64,000 nt of DNA from Desulfobulbaceae bacterium (GCA_004332195.1 SJBG01000002.1:1-64000), one strand, 5' to 3'; numbered from the stretch's first letter, positions 1 through 8,122 are shown. Numbers and translations: made by a program. Notes: generated by a model not told the origin, from the sequence alone.

Positions 1-133
1 TGGGCTATGAGCGACCGGCTGACATCCGGGTTTATTGTCAAAACCTTATATCAGGCCGTAGGGCGGACGAAGCACGGTCATATATGCGAGCCAATAATTA
101 ACTTTACAACAGAGCCTTTTTCTGTTATCAGGT

Positions 134-158
134 TTCCACCTGAGACAAGGAGGTGGAA
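134..158 (+). promoter_or_regulatory. Hairpin that buries the ribosome binding site of the IS630-type ORF
   Basis: Eight-base arms TTCCACCT (134-141) and AGGTGGAA (151-158) are perfectly complementary around a 9-base loop. The Shine-Dalgarno AAGGAGG (147-153) lies in the loop and right arm, ahead of the ATG at 164. Translation-blocking hairpins at transposase starts are known in several IS families, where they stop expression from read-through transcripts. That role here is an inference. Confidence 0.5.
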
Positions 159-163
159 TAGAT

Positions 164-711
164 ATGAGAAAAACAAAGCTTATGGTTACACATCCTGAAG
201 TAACAAGTGAAGAGTTGGATGATTTTGTGTCTGGGAGAGGGCTGATTCGCATGGGGTTGAGGATCGCCGTTTTGCAGGGGGTGATCGACAAGGCACCGAT
301 TGATCAGTTGAGTCGTCGGCATAATTTGTCTCGCCAAGGCATTTATGATCTTGTAAAGCGGGTGAACGAGAAGGGCATAAAGGGAGTAGAGGAAGAAAAG
401 CGTTCCGGTCGCCCCAGCAGTTTGACGCCGGAAATATCTAAGAATCTGAAGGAAATCTTGCTGCAACCGCCGACGAGTCAGGGATATAGTCAATCCCGTT
501 GGGATGGTCCTCTGGTCAGAACGTACATTAAGGAGAAACATGATATCGATATAGGGCGTAGTCAAGTCAATAATTGGATTCATAGCATTGATTTCTCCCT
601 TCAGAGAGGACGTAAAAAGTATAGCAAAGCAGACCCTGAAAAACAGGAGGCATTTGTCGAGGCTTTAAGAAAAACTCCAAAATCAGCAACCTGATGAAGC
701 GATTCTTTCAG
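164..711 (+). pseudogene. IS630-type transposase, N-terminal half only
   Basis: The readable frame (164-694, 176 aa) has an N-terminal helix-turn-helix (about residues 45-75, with NLSRQGIYDLVKRVNEKG), a linker SGRPSSL and a second winged-helix part ending RSQVNNWIHSIDFSLQRGRK, the usual front half of IS630-family transposases. The DDE catalytic half is absent. Near 675 the frame shifts by one base: the other frame reads LQNQQPDEAILSA up to about 711, where the left end of an IS256-type element begins. The copy is therefore truncated and probably frameshifted, and inactive. The missing half does not appear on the far side of the IS256 element. The first 163 bases of the window show no convincing gene. 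Confidence 0.75.
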
Positions 712-713
712 CG

Positions 714-1870
714 GGCCTGTAAAGCATTTTGTGTAAACGGTTTTGATTTAGTCATCAATATGCCGGCATTCTGTCTTCAAAAATAATGGAGAACTGGTTG
801 AGGGCCGCTTTCCAATCGCGGATCGGCAGAGTCCATTTTTTAGCAATATTGTTCAGTGCCAGGTAAAGTAGTTTGAACATGGCCGCATCGTTGGGGAACG
901 AACCCCTGTTTTTGGTGACCTTGCGTAGTGACATGTTTAACGATTCTATGGCGTTGGTCGTGTAGATCACCTTGCGGATATCCGCCGGGTAGGCAAAAAA
1001 CGGGACGACTCTCTCCTGAGTTCCGCCGCCAGGACTGGCCGATGGAGGGGTGAGTTTTGTTCCATTTGGCTTCGAACTCTGTCAGGTTCATTTCGGCCTG
1101 TTCAGCGGTCGGCACCTGGTAAATGGTCTTGAGGTCGGCGGCCACCTCTTTGCGCTGCTTCCATGAGACGTACTTGAGAGAATGGCGCACCATATGCACG
1201 AGGCAGAGCTGAATCTGGGTGCGGGGGAAAACCGTCTCGATGGCTTCGGGGAAACCCTTAAGGCCATCCACGCAGGCGATGAATATCTCCTGGACGCCAC
1301 GGTTTTTTAACTCGGTCACCACCTGCAACCAGAATTTTGCCCCTTCGTTCTCGGCTACCCACATGCCCAGGATTTCCTTGATGCCGTCCATGGTGACGCC
1401 TAGGGCTAGGTGGACCGCTTTGTTGCTGGCATGGCCGTTATCCCGCACCTTGACCCGGATAGCGTCCATATAGACGATGGGATAAAGGGCTTCAAGCGGG
1501 CGATTCTGCCAGATCTTGACTTCTTCGGCGACGGTTTCGGTCACGCTGGAAATCAGGCTGGGAGAGACATCAACACCGTAAATCTCTTCCAAATGCCCCT
1601 GTATCTCCCGAGTAGTCATCCCTCGGGCATACAGGGAGATGATCTTGTCATCAAACTGAGGTGAAGCGGGTCTGCCCCTTCGGGATGATGATCGGCTCAA
1701 AAGTGGCGTTCCGGTCGCGGGGAACCTCAATCGGCAACTTGCCGAATTCGCCCTTGACGGTTTTTGCGGATTTGCCATTGCGGGCATTGCCACCTTGGGT
1801 CAACTGGTCTCCTTGAGGGTGGCGGGCTGGTGTACCCCGGAATGACCATTTACACAAACTTTTTTACACC
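714..1870 (-). mobile_element. Degenerate IS256-family insertion sequence
   Basis: Imperfect inverted repeats of about 27 bases bound the element. The left end (714-740) reads inward ...TGTAAAGCATTTTGTGTAAA and the right end (1844-1870) contains TTTACACAAACTTTTTTACA, matching the complement of the left end at about 20 of 24 aligned positions. The element is about 1.16 kb, shorter than the roughly 1.3 kb typical of the family, because the start of the transposase gene is missing. No flanking target duplication was seen: the left flank is IS630-type DNA and the right flank IS3-type DNA. The element thus sits inside, or at a junction of, older IS debris. Confidence 0.8.
755..1857 (-). pseudogene. 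IS256-family transposase, 5'-deleted and twice frameshifted
   Basis: Three frames together spell an IS256/Mutator-type transposase. The first (1857 down to about 1660) gives GNARNGKSAKTVKGEFG and IEVPRDRNATFEP. The second (about 1660 to 1020) holds the catalytic core with FDDKIISLYARGMTTREI, VYMDAIRVKVRD, IACVDGLKGFPEAI and LCLVHMVRHSLKYV. The third (970 to 755) gives [20 protein letters not shown] and the C terminus. About 50 N-terminal residues expected before GNARNGKS are missing. Two frameshifts (near 1657 and 1017) plus the deletion make it non-functional. Confidence 0.85.
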
Positions 1871-1871
1871 C

Positions 1872-2693
1872 TCGAAGTTGTTGCTCATTGACATAGCCGA
1901 CAAGAAGATATCCATTAGCCATCAGGCGGAGCTTCTGGGCATATCTCGATCCAGCGTTTACTATGAGCCGGTGGTGGATGAATATGACCTTCTGCTGAAG
2001 CGTCTGATTGACGAGCAGTGCACGCTGACGCCGTTTTACGGTTCACGGAAAATGACCGAGCAACTCAAACGAGACGAGCATGTGGTCAACCGAAAGCATA
2101 TTCAGCGGCTGATGAGGGAGATGGGCTTGGAGGCCATCTATCAGAAGCCCCGTTTAAGCGAGCCGCATCCTGGTCATAAGATTTATCATTACCTGCTCAG
2201 GAACGTCGTCATTGATCGAAAGGATCTGGTTTGGGCTGCCGACATCACCTATATCCCCCTGGCCAGAGGTTTCATGTATCTGGTGGCGATCATGGACTGG
2301 TGGAGCCGCTATGTCCTTGCCTGGAAGACATCCACAACGCTGGATACGGCATTCTGTCTGGAGGTGCTGGAAATGGCCCTTGAGTTTAGAACACCGAAGA
2401 TATTCAATACCGACCAAGGCTCCCAATTTACGAGCAATGCATTCACCAAAATGGTCAAGGATAAAGGGATTGAGATTAGCATGGATGGCCGGGGACGTTG
2501 CATGGACAATATATTTACGGAGCTCTTGTGGCGATCCCTGAAATATGAGAACGTCTATCTCGTGTAATACGAGACAGTACCCGAGGGAAGAGAGGGATCC
2601 ATTCCTACTTCGGTTTCGGAGAACGATGACCGTCTTCACCAGGCGCTGAAATATCGAACGCCGACGGAGGTTCATTTTCAAAGAGCGAGTTGA
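1872..2693 (+). pseudogene. IS3-family OrfB transposase remnant
   Basis: From SKLLLIDIADKKISISHQAE onward the reading matches IS3-family (IS150-like) OrfB: an HTH-like start, the linker YGSRKMTEQLKRDEHVVNRK, and the DDE core with WAADITYIP (first D), IFNTDQGSQFTS (second D) and the region before YENVYLV that should hold the E. An in-frame TAA at 2565-2567 follows YENVYLV, replacing the usual sequence ahead of YETVPE. A recognisable tail (NDDRLHQALKYRTPTEVHF) runs to 2693, with further local scrambling. The ORF opened by the IS256 end at 1764 is a chance fusion. OrfA and the 5' end of OrfB are missing, consistent with disruption by the IS256 element. Confidence 0.8.
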
Positions 2694-2720
2694 TTTCCTC
2701 CATGGCTTTTGGCCGGGATC

Positions 2721-2798
2721 GGGTTACCCACAGCCAATCCCCCCGCCCGCCATGCTCCGCGAAAGGGCTGCGGGCGGGGGGTTGGCTATGGATAACCC
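2721..2798. repeat. Long GC-rich inverted repeat (hairpin)
   Basis: The left arm (2721-2749, starting GGGTTACCCACAGCCAAT) pairs with the right arm (2771-2798, CGGGCGGGGGG...GATAACCC) over about 26 of 29 positions with a 21-base loop. It lies between the IS3 relic and the SQR gene. It could be a terminator, an end structure of a lost element or a stand-alone palindromic repeat. There is no T-tract after it on the + strand. Confidence 0.6.
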
Positions 2799-2950
2799 TC
2801 TACTCACGAGGTATGAGTACATAAAGAAAAACAAAATACCGCCCTATAGTGTAACTTAACTTTTCCAATATTCTGTCTTGACAAATGGGTCCACCTTACA
2901 TGTGGCTGCAATAATTTAGAAACAGGCCCTAACAACAGGAGAATGCCGTC

Positions 2951-4189
2951 ATGAAAAAACTGCTTATTCTTGGTTCCGGCTCCGGTGGAACCATGGTTGC
3001 CACGAAGATGCGCGAAAAACTTCCGGAGAAGGAGTGGGAGATCACGGTCATCGACCGCGATTGGGAGCATCACTACCAGGCTGGATGGCTGTTCGTGCCC
3101 TTCGGCGTCTACACCCTGGACGACTGCAAGAAGCCCAAGGCTGATTTCATTCCCAAGGGCGTCAAGCTGGTTATGGATTCCATCGAATCCATCGATCCGG
3201 CCCAAAAAACCGTGAAGTGCAAGAACGGCTCCTATTCCTACGACTGGGTAGTGGTGGCCACGGGCTGCCGCATCTGCCCTGAGGAAGTAAATGGCATGAT
3301 GGACGATTGGGGCGGAAACATCCACGACTTCTACACTCCGAACGGCGCTGTGGCCCTGTTCAAGAAGTGGAAGAACATGAAGGAAGGGCGGATCGTGCAC
3401 CACATTTCCGAGATGCCCATCAAATGCCCCGTAGCACCCCTGGAGTTCGTCTACCTGGCGGACTGGTTCTTCACCATCAACGGCGTCCGTCAGAACATCG
3501 AAATCGAGCTGGTCACCCCGCTGACCGGTGCCTTCACCAAGCCCGTGGCCGCCAAAGTCCTGGGCAAGATCTGCGAGGACAAGAACATCAAGGTCACCCC
3601 GAACTTCGTGGTGGACAACGTCAACGTGGGCACGAAAACCATGGAATCAGTATCCGGCGAGGAAGTGCCCTATGACCTGCTGGTGGCCATTCCACCGAAC
3701 TTCGGTCAACAGGTGATCATCGATTCCGGTATGGGCGACGCCATGGGCTATGTGGATACGGACAAACACACCCTGAAGGCCAAGAACTTCGAGAACATGT
3801 ACGTCATCGGCGACGCCACCAACGTGCCCACCTCCAAGGCCGGCAGCGTGGCCCATTACCAGTCCGACATCGTGGTGGACAACCTGATCCGGGAAATCGA
3901 GGGTGAAGAGCCGCGCCCGGATTTCGATGGCCACTCAACCTGCTTCATCGTTTCCGGCTACGAGCAGGCCTATTTGATCGACTTCAACTACGAGGTCGAG
4001 CCGCTACCGGGCAAGTACCCTTTCCCGGGCATCGGCCCCTTTTCCCTGCTCAGCGAGTCGCACATTAACTACTGGGGCAAGATGATGTTCAAGTGGGTCT
4101 ACTTCAACATGATGCTCAAGGGCAGCGAACTGCCCTTGGAGCCGCAGATGTTTATGGCCGGAAAAATGCGCCACTTGGCCAAAGCCTAA
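2951..4189 (+). CDS. Sulfide:quinone oxidoreductase-like FAD flavoprotein
   Basis: This 412-aa protein opens with a Rossmann FAD motif (LLILGSGSGGTMVATKM, residues 4-20), has the second FAD motif NMYVIGDATNVPTSKAG (282-298) and carries the pair of cysteines expected for SQR chemistry, Cys159 (MPIKCPVAP) and Cys331 (HSTCFIV). Cys106 and Cys109 (TGCRIC) are extra. SQRs oxidise sulfide to polysulfide at the membrane and pass electrons to quinone. The adjoining DUF1641 gene is a common partner of such flavoproteins in sulfate reducers. Start ATG at 2951 follows an AGGAG. It sits between IS debris and a transposase fragment, so horizontal acquisition is plausible. Other pyridine nucleotide-disulfide oxidoreductases cannot be excluded. 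Confidence 0.8.
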   Translation: MKKLLILGSGSGGTMVATKMREKLPEKEWEITVIDRDWEHHYQAGWLFVPFGVYTLDDCKKPKADFIPKGVKLVMDSIESIDPAQKTVKCKNGSYSYDWVVVATGCRICPEEVNGMMDDWGGNIHDFYTPNGAVALFKKWKNMKEGRIVHHISEMPIKCPVAPLEFVYLADWFFTINGVRQNIEIELVTPLTGAFTKPVAAKVLGKICEDKNIKVTPNFVVDNVNVGTKTMESVSGEEVPYDLLVAIPPNFGQQVIIDSGMGDAMGYVDTDKHTLKAKNFENMYVIGDATNVPTSKAGSVAHYQSDIVVDNLIREIEGEEPRPDFDGHSTCFIVSGYEQAYLIDFNYEVEPLPGKYPFPGIGPFSLLSESHINYWGKMMFKWVYFNMMLKGSELPLEPQMFMAGKMRHLAKA

Positions 4190-4207
4190 ACCGGGAGGTT
4201 GATGCAT

Positions 4208-4855
4208 ATGTCCAAAGAAGACCTCATTCTCAAGCGCCTCGACGAGATCGAGGCGAAGGTGGCCTTGGTGCACGAACGCGCCGTGGCTGCCCAAAACCTC
4301 AGGCATGAGCTGCAGCCCATCCTGAACGACGCGTTCAAGGTCATGTTACACGAGTTGAGCGATATCGAGACCGGCTTCCAGCTGGAAGACCTCTTCGACA
4401 TGCTTAAGACCACCATGCGCAACGTCAAGAACCTGACCTACATGATGAAGCAGATGGAAAACGTCATCGATCTATGGCACACCTCCGAACCGTTGTTGAA
4501 ATCCACTGTGCCCAAGGCTATCGCCTATCTTGACGACCTGGAACAGAAGGGCGTCTTTCGCACCTACCAAGCCATACTCTCCTTGCGTGCCAAGGTGGCT
4601 CAGGAGTACGGCCCCGAACAAATCGAGGAAATGGGCGACGCTTTTGTGTTCCTAATCGGCATGTTGAACAAGCTCAAGGACCCCAAGGTCCGGGAGCTGA
4701 TCGAAAAGGCCTCCGACGCTTTCACCTCCATGGACCTGAGAGATGCCCAACCCTGTGGCATGTTCGGCATGGTCAAAGGCATGTCCTGTCCGGAAGCCAA
4801 ACAGGGTCTGGGCGTGATGCTCGAAATGACCAAAACACTTGGCAAGTTGAAATAG
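4208..4855 (+). CDS. DUF1641 family protein
   Basis: The product is about 215 aa, mostly helical and acidic, with the C-terminal signature QPCGMFGMVKGMSCPEAKQG typical of DUF1641 proteins. These are encoded next to SQR-like flavoproteins or formate dehydrogenase genes; the biochemical role is not established. It begins 19 bases after the SQR gene, behind a GGGAGG ribosome site at 4192-4197. ATGs at 4202 and 4208 are both possible; 4208 (MSKEDLILKRL) gives better spacing. Co-transcription with the SQR gene is very likely, which suggests a subunit or assembly role for that enzyme. Confidence 0.75.
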   Translation: MSKEDLILKRLDEIEAKVALVHERAVAAQNLRHELQPILNDAFKVMLHELSDIETGFQLEDLFDMLKTTMRNVKNLTYMMKQMENVIDLWHTSEPLLKSTVPKAIAYLDDLEQKGVFRTYQAILSLRAKVAQEYGPEQIEEMGDAFVFLIGMLNKLKDPKVRELIEKASDAFTSMDLRDAQPCGMFGMVKGMSCPEAKQGLGVMLEMTKTLGKLK

Positions 4856-4936
4856 GCCTACTGCGGTCACGAACCAGCATGATGAACTCGTGACCGCCAT
4901 GTCTTTCTCACTCCACGCTTCAAAAAGGAGAACATC

Positions 4937-5382
4937 GTGGCCAAAAAATTCTGATCGTAGACGATGACCCAGAAATTCTGGACTACTTGAGCGAGCTTTC
5001 CCAGGATACCGGTTACGTGACCGTGACCGCGCACAACGGCATGGACGGCTTCAAAGCCGTCGCAGTTTTTCAACACAGCCGGCCTCACATCGTGCTCACG
5101 GACATCAAGATGCCGTGCAAGGACGGCATTGCCGTACTCAAGGAAATCAAGTCCGCCTCTCCGGAAACCGAAGTGATTATGATCTCCGGGCACGGGGACA
5201 TGCATCTAGCCATCCAGAGCCTCAAGCACGACGCCGCGGACTTTATCACCAAACCTATCGACGAAGAGCTGCTGGAAATCGCCCTGTACAAGGTGTCCGA
5301 GCGCATCCGACTGCGCCGCCAGGTCCGGGAACACACCGAGAACCTGGAGGCTCTAGTCCGCGAAAAATCCGCACGGCTCTAA
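4937..5382 (+). pseudogene. Response regulator receiver domain, frameshifted and 3'-truncated
   Basis: After a ribosome site (AAGGAG, 4925-4930) a GTG at 4937 starts VAKK, but an A6 run loses the frame. One more A would give VAKKILIVDDDPEILDYL, the standard start of a CheY-like receiver. The rest reads as a full receiver: acidic pocket VDDDPE, phospho-acceptor Asp in HIVLTDIKMP, Thr/Ser region VIMISGHGD and Lys in FITKPIDEELL. It then enters a coiled coil (REHTENLEALVREKSARL) that in relatives leads to a PAS or histidine-kinase part, but stops at TAA 5380-5382. DNA of a different origin (a transposase fragment) starts at once. The homopolymer shift may be a sequencing error; the 3' truncation is real. 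Confidence 0.7.
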
Positions 5383-5383
5383 T

Positions 5384-5833
5384 GAAGGCCATCGAAAGGA
5401 GTTTCACCGGGGTACCTATGAAGGCCGTATTCTTGGTGATGATCGTTTCAGCGAAGAGGCGCTGCATAATGCGGAAGAGGTGTTCAACCAAGCCGTTGAC
5501 CTGCACCAGATCATTAAGGCGGTTGGCAGAGCATATGGCGTAAAAGGCAAAGAACTGGCCGAAGCCGGCAAGGCGAGGCCTGCCTCTGAAGTGCGGGCGG
5601 TTGCCGCCTTACTGATTCAGGATTGTGACATCCTGACCCTTACGGCCCTTGGCCAACACCTTGGTCGTGAGCTGTCTTCCCTGAGCCAGGCGGCGAACAG
5701 GATACGGCAGCGGTTGAAAAAGGACAGTGGCCTGAGAAAAAATAGCCGGTATCCGAAAAAGCATTCACCAACAGTAAAATACCCAAATGTCAAGCCTGAC
5801 TCGCTCCCGCTTTGGCCCGCTCCCGCTCTTTGA
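5384..5833 (+). pseudogene. REP-associated (Y1) transposase C-terminal fragment
   Basis: The frame from 5384 reads EFHRGTYEGRILGDDRFSEE, the end of a RAYT/Y1 HUH transposase domain. It continues into the accessory DnaA-C-like domain (LTLTALGQHLGRELSSLSQA, residues about 85-105) that many of these proteins carry. The catalytic HUH motif and tyrosine are missing because the 5' part is absent, so it is a fragment. The tail after RQRLKKD is unrelated, low-complexity sequence. It marks the right border of the SQR module. Confidence 0.7.
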
Positions 5834-5848
5834 CCCGCTCCCGCCTTT
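5797..5848. repeat. Short GC-rich tandem repeat
   Basis: The unit CCCGCTCCCGC (with a T/TTTGA/TTTGG spacer) occurs three times between the transposase fragment and the dgkA stop. It is probably a slippage product. Confidence 0.6.
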
Positions 5849-5851
5849 CGT

Positions 5852-6214
5852 TTAGAAAAAAAGAACGAGGGCCCAGACTATCACCAGATTGACCATGGCC
5901 AGAAGCACGGCGGCCGATCCTATGTCCTTAGCCCGGCCAGAGAGGGGATGAATTTCATCACCAATACGGTCCACCACCGTTTCGATGGCGCTGTTGATCA
6001 GCTCGGCAATGACCACCAGTAAGATAGGACCAATAAGTAGAGCCTTTTCCGTGCCGGTCTTGCCCAGCCAGAGGGCAAGGGGGAACAGGATGACTGCAAG
6101 GATCAACTCCTGTCGAAACGACTTTTCATGCTTGAAGGTTGCCGCAAGCCCGGCCAATGACCAACGAAAAGCGTTGGATAACCGAGTGATACCGCCATCG
6201 CTTCTTTTTTTCAT
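5852..6214 (-). CDS. dgkA: Diacylglycerol kinase
   Basis: This 120-aa integral membrane kinase (start taken as MKKRSDGG; a longer start at 6241 is possible) phosphorylates diacylglycerol or a related lipid such as undecaprenol using ATP. The sequence shows the family pattern: an N-terminal amphipathic part with AFRWSLAGLAATFKHEKSFRQE, then three hydrophobic helices, and the signature ELINSAIETVVDRIGDE (catalytic Glu/Asp region). The length fits the bacterial DgkA family. It stands alone between the transposase fragment and a divergent unknown gene. Confidence 0.9.
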   Translation of the reverse strand: MKKRSDGGITRLSNAFRWSLAGLAATFKHEKSFRQELILAVILFPLALWLGKTGTEKALLIGPILLVVIAELINSAIETVVDRIGDEIHPLSGRAKDIGSAAVLLAMVNLVIVWALVLFF

Positions 6215-6383
6215 ATTTACGCTTCCACCTATGCTTGCCACAACGAAAGATCAGAGCTTTGCTGTCCACTGCTCTCAACTTAAATAGCCGTAATCTAGTA
6301 GACGGGACGATAATTAAAGATTATGTTGAGCAGCCACATTATTTGAATCACCCAAGTAAGATCAAGCAAACGGAGCAAGCGCT

Positions 6384-6785
6384 ATGAACAACGCCGTCAT
6401 GCAGCAACTATTCAACGAAAAAAAGCTGGCCGAACTTCTACCACCGGAGCGATCTGACGATTTTTTTGATGCCCTGTTGGGCGATGCCGCCGAGGGTTCT
6501 TTCGATATCAAACTCAGCTTTAAGCGGTACCATCCAGAGGATAAAACCCTTCATTTTATCCTGGAACTCCACGAGCGGCCCGGCAAATGCCTGGCCTGCA
6601 ACCTGACCTATGGCCTACCCGAAGTTTTTTCCCGCCACCCTCTCATCGACATCAAAGGCCTGGTGGCCGAAATCGACAAGTTGCTGGGAACCCAAGCCAC
6701 CTGCCGGGATTGGAGACTGAGCGACACCCACCAAGTATCCGAGGCCCTGCACCAGATTCCCCTGATCATCACTCTAGCCGACTGA
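6384..6785 (+). CDS. Unknown 133-aa soluble protein, possible integron cassette gene
   Basis: No family is recognised. The protein is acidic, without signal peptide or membrane segment, and has a Cys pair in KCLACNLTYGLP (about residues 71-82) and hydrophobic-polar alternation suggesting an alpha/beta fold. The ATG at 6384 follows a weak GGAGC. It is flanked by an integron-type GTTGAGC upstream (about 6331-6337) and an attC-like structure downstream (6827-6893), the arrangement of a single-gene cassette. It may equally be a conserved lineage-specific gene. Confidence 0.65.
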   Translation: MNNAVMQQLFNEKKLAELLPPERSDDFFDALLGDAAEGSFDIKLSFKRYHPEDKTLHFILELHERPGKCLACNLTYGLPEVFSRHPLIDIKGLVAEIDKLLGTQATCRDWRLSDTHQVSEALHQIPLIITLAD

Positions 6786-6826
6786 CAAGCCGAATTTTTG
6801 TTCATTTTGAGGGTGTAAAAATAGGC

Positions 6827-6893
6827 GCATAACGAACTAAGAGTTTTTGCGGCGCGAAGCCACCGCCAAAACTCCTGTTGAACAATGTTATGT
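6827..6893 (+). other. attC-like recombination site (single)
   Basis: Complementary outer boxes GCATAAC (6827-6833) and GTTATGT (6887-6893) resemble the R'' and R' boxes of Vibrio-type attC sites. Inside them the arms GAGTTTTTGCGG (6841-6852) and CCGCCAAAACTC (6863-6874) pair at 11 of 12 positions around a 10-base loop, with unequal spacers (7 and 12 bases). Total length of 67 bases is in the attC range. No integrase gene is present in the window. It could instead be a plain hairpin terminator. Confidence 0.45.
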
Positions 6894-6952
6894 AACTACT
6901 TTTTCAACACAGGAATTATGATGCTTATTTTTGCCCGGACTCTCAGGGCGAA

Positions 6953-7795
6953 CTAAGGATAAAGATCGGCCATGGGCCCGAAGAAACGGCCCACCTCTTT
7001 GGGCTGGTGGGCATCAGAGCCCAGGCAAAGCGGCAGCCGATGAACAGCGGCGCGCGCAAGCAGATCGGAAGAGGGGTAAGCCTGACGGCGGTGGTGGATA
7101 AAGCCTGAAGTGTTAACTTCCAAAGCCGTGCCCTTGGCCGCCATGACCTGAAAAATCCGGTCGAGCGCCGAGGTTGAACTCTGAGCGGACAGGGCTGGGG
7201 CAATCCCAGGATGGTGACGCAAAGCCGCGTCGAGATGGCAAAGCACATTGCCCGGCAACAACTCCACCGCTTCCGCCAGAAGCTTAAAGTAGGCGCCCAG
7301 CGCCTTCTCTATCCCATAAGCGTCGAAAACCGCCAAGGTCTGGCGGTCGGAGCTCAAGAGGTTATAGTGCCGACCGGCAATCTCAAGAAAATGACAGGAA
7401 ATCCCGATTTGATCCCACGAATTAACAGCCAGAAATTTCTTGGTCGCCTCAAGCTCCCGGGGATTATAGCCCACCTCAACTCCAAGACCTATTTCAATCC
7501 GCCCGGCGTAGAGTCGCCGCAGACGTCGACCCTCCTCGCGGTAGCGGGCAAAATCTTCTGAGGTCAACCAAGTCCGGCGCGGCGCATTGATCCCGGCCTC
7601 AAAATGCTCGAGAAACATTAAACCGGTCAACCCGCGTTCCAGAGCGGCTAAGACGTACTCCTCCATAGTGCCGACCGCATGCCGACACCACGAGGTATGG
7701 ACATGACCGTCACGGGACAAGTCCAACGGGAGAACAGGAACGATCTCCGGCACAGGAGAAAGCCAGCCAGTAGTTGCAAAAGATGACAACCTCAC
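6953..7795 (-). CDS. PHP-domain phosphatase (histidinol-phosphatase-like)
   Basis: The 280-aa protein has the PHP metal-binding motifs in order: DGHVHTSWCRHAVG (two His and a third His), FLEHFEAG, GLGVEVGYNP, QIGISCHFLE, VLCHLDAALRHHPG and CLGSDAHQPKEVG. This is the layout of HisJ/HisK-type histidinol phosphatases, which hydrolyse histidinol phosphate to histidinol. Some relatives act on other phosphoesters, so the substrate is not certain. Its ATG overlaps the stop of the small upstream gene (7792-7983), so the two are translationally coupled. The N-terminal 28 residues precede the PHP domain; a later start is possible. Confidence 0.8.
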   Translation of the reverse strand: MRLSSFATTGWLSPVPEIVPVLPLDLSRDGHVHTSWCRHAVGTMEEYVLAALERGLTGLMFLEHFEAGINAPRRTWLTSEDFARYREEGRRLRRLYAGRIEIGLGVEVGYNPRELEATKKFLAVNSWDQIGISCHFLEIAGRHYNLLSSDRQTLAVFDAYGIEKALGAYFKLLAEAVELLPGNVLCHLDAALRHHPGIAPALSAQSSTSALDRIFQVMAAKGTALEVNTSGFIHHRRQAYPSSDLLARAAVHRLPLCLGSDAHQPKEVGRFFGPMADLYP

Positions 7796-7983
7796 GCATT
7801 GCCACGGGGAAAAAAGTGGATAAAGCCATCGATTTCAGAGGTATCGCAAACTTTACCAAATCCCAGCTCAACAAACTGCTCGGAGCCTTCAATGGGCACG
7901 GCGAAACTGCCGCCATCGGGCAAATGATAAACTACCGCCCGAACCTTGGAGATATCTACGGTGCCCCCGCTAAATTTATCCAT
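7792..7983 (-). CDS. Small unknown protein (63 aa) coupled to the PHP phosphatase
   Basis: The frame reads MDKFSGGTVDISKVRAVVYH through FIHFFPRGNA and overlaps the phosphatase start by 4 bases (ATGA-type coupling). It has a balanced residue composition and no obvious repeats, and looks like a small beta-rich protein. No family is recognised. Support comes from the coupling and from plausible codon use rather than homology. The 139 bases between it and htrA include a short palindrome CATAATCATTATG near 8040. Confidence 0.5.
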   Translation of the reverse strand: MDKFSGGTVDISKVRAVVYHLPDGGSFAVPIEGSEQFVELGFGKVCDTSEIDGFIHFFPRGNA

Positions 7984-8122
7984 ATCACAAACCTCAGAGG
8001 ATGATAATCGTCAAACACTTGAACTTCGTTGGCACCATAATCATTATGTCGGCTTTAGCAAGAGCAAAGCTTGAACCGGGTTTAATCGGCAAGGCCGACC
8101 AGCTCCTTCCGCGCACTGAGGC

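Noticed and set aside
7-198. Small ORF at the left edge (63 aa)
   Set aside because: No ribosome site or homology; it overlaps the leader hairpin and start of the IS630-type gene in another frame.
692-694. UGA of the IS630-type frame as selenocysteine
   Set aside because: The frame after the UGA has no transposase homology and the correct continuation is in a different frame; no SECIS-like hairpin.
680-711. Programmed frameshift in the IS630-type gene
   Set aside because: The A5 run could serve, but the needed shift is +1 and the product is truncated at 711 anyway, so decay explains it better.
1764-1871. N-terminal 36 residues of the IS3-type frame
   Set aside because: They are encoded by the IS256 end and are a chance fusion.
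2801-2819. TACTCA-N7-TGAGTA as an operator for the SQR gene
   Set aside because: Six-base arms at 130 bases from the start are weak evidence, with no regulator gene intact nearby.
8036-8050. CATAATCATTATG palindrome as an attC remnant
   Set aside because: Too short and symmetrical; more likely a chance palindrome or operator.
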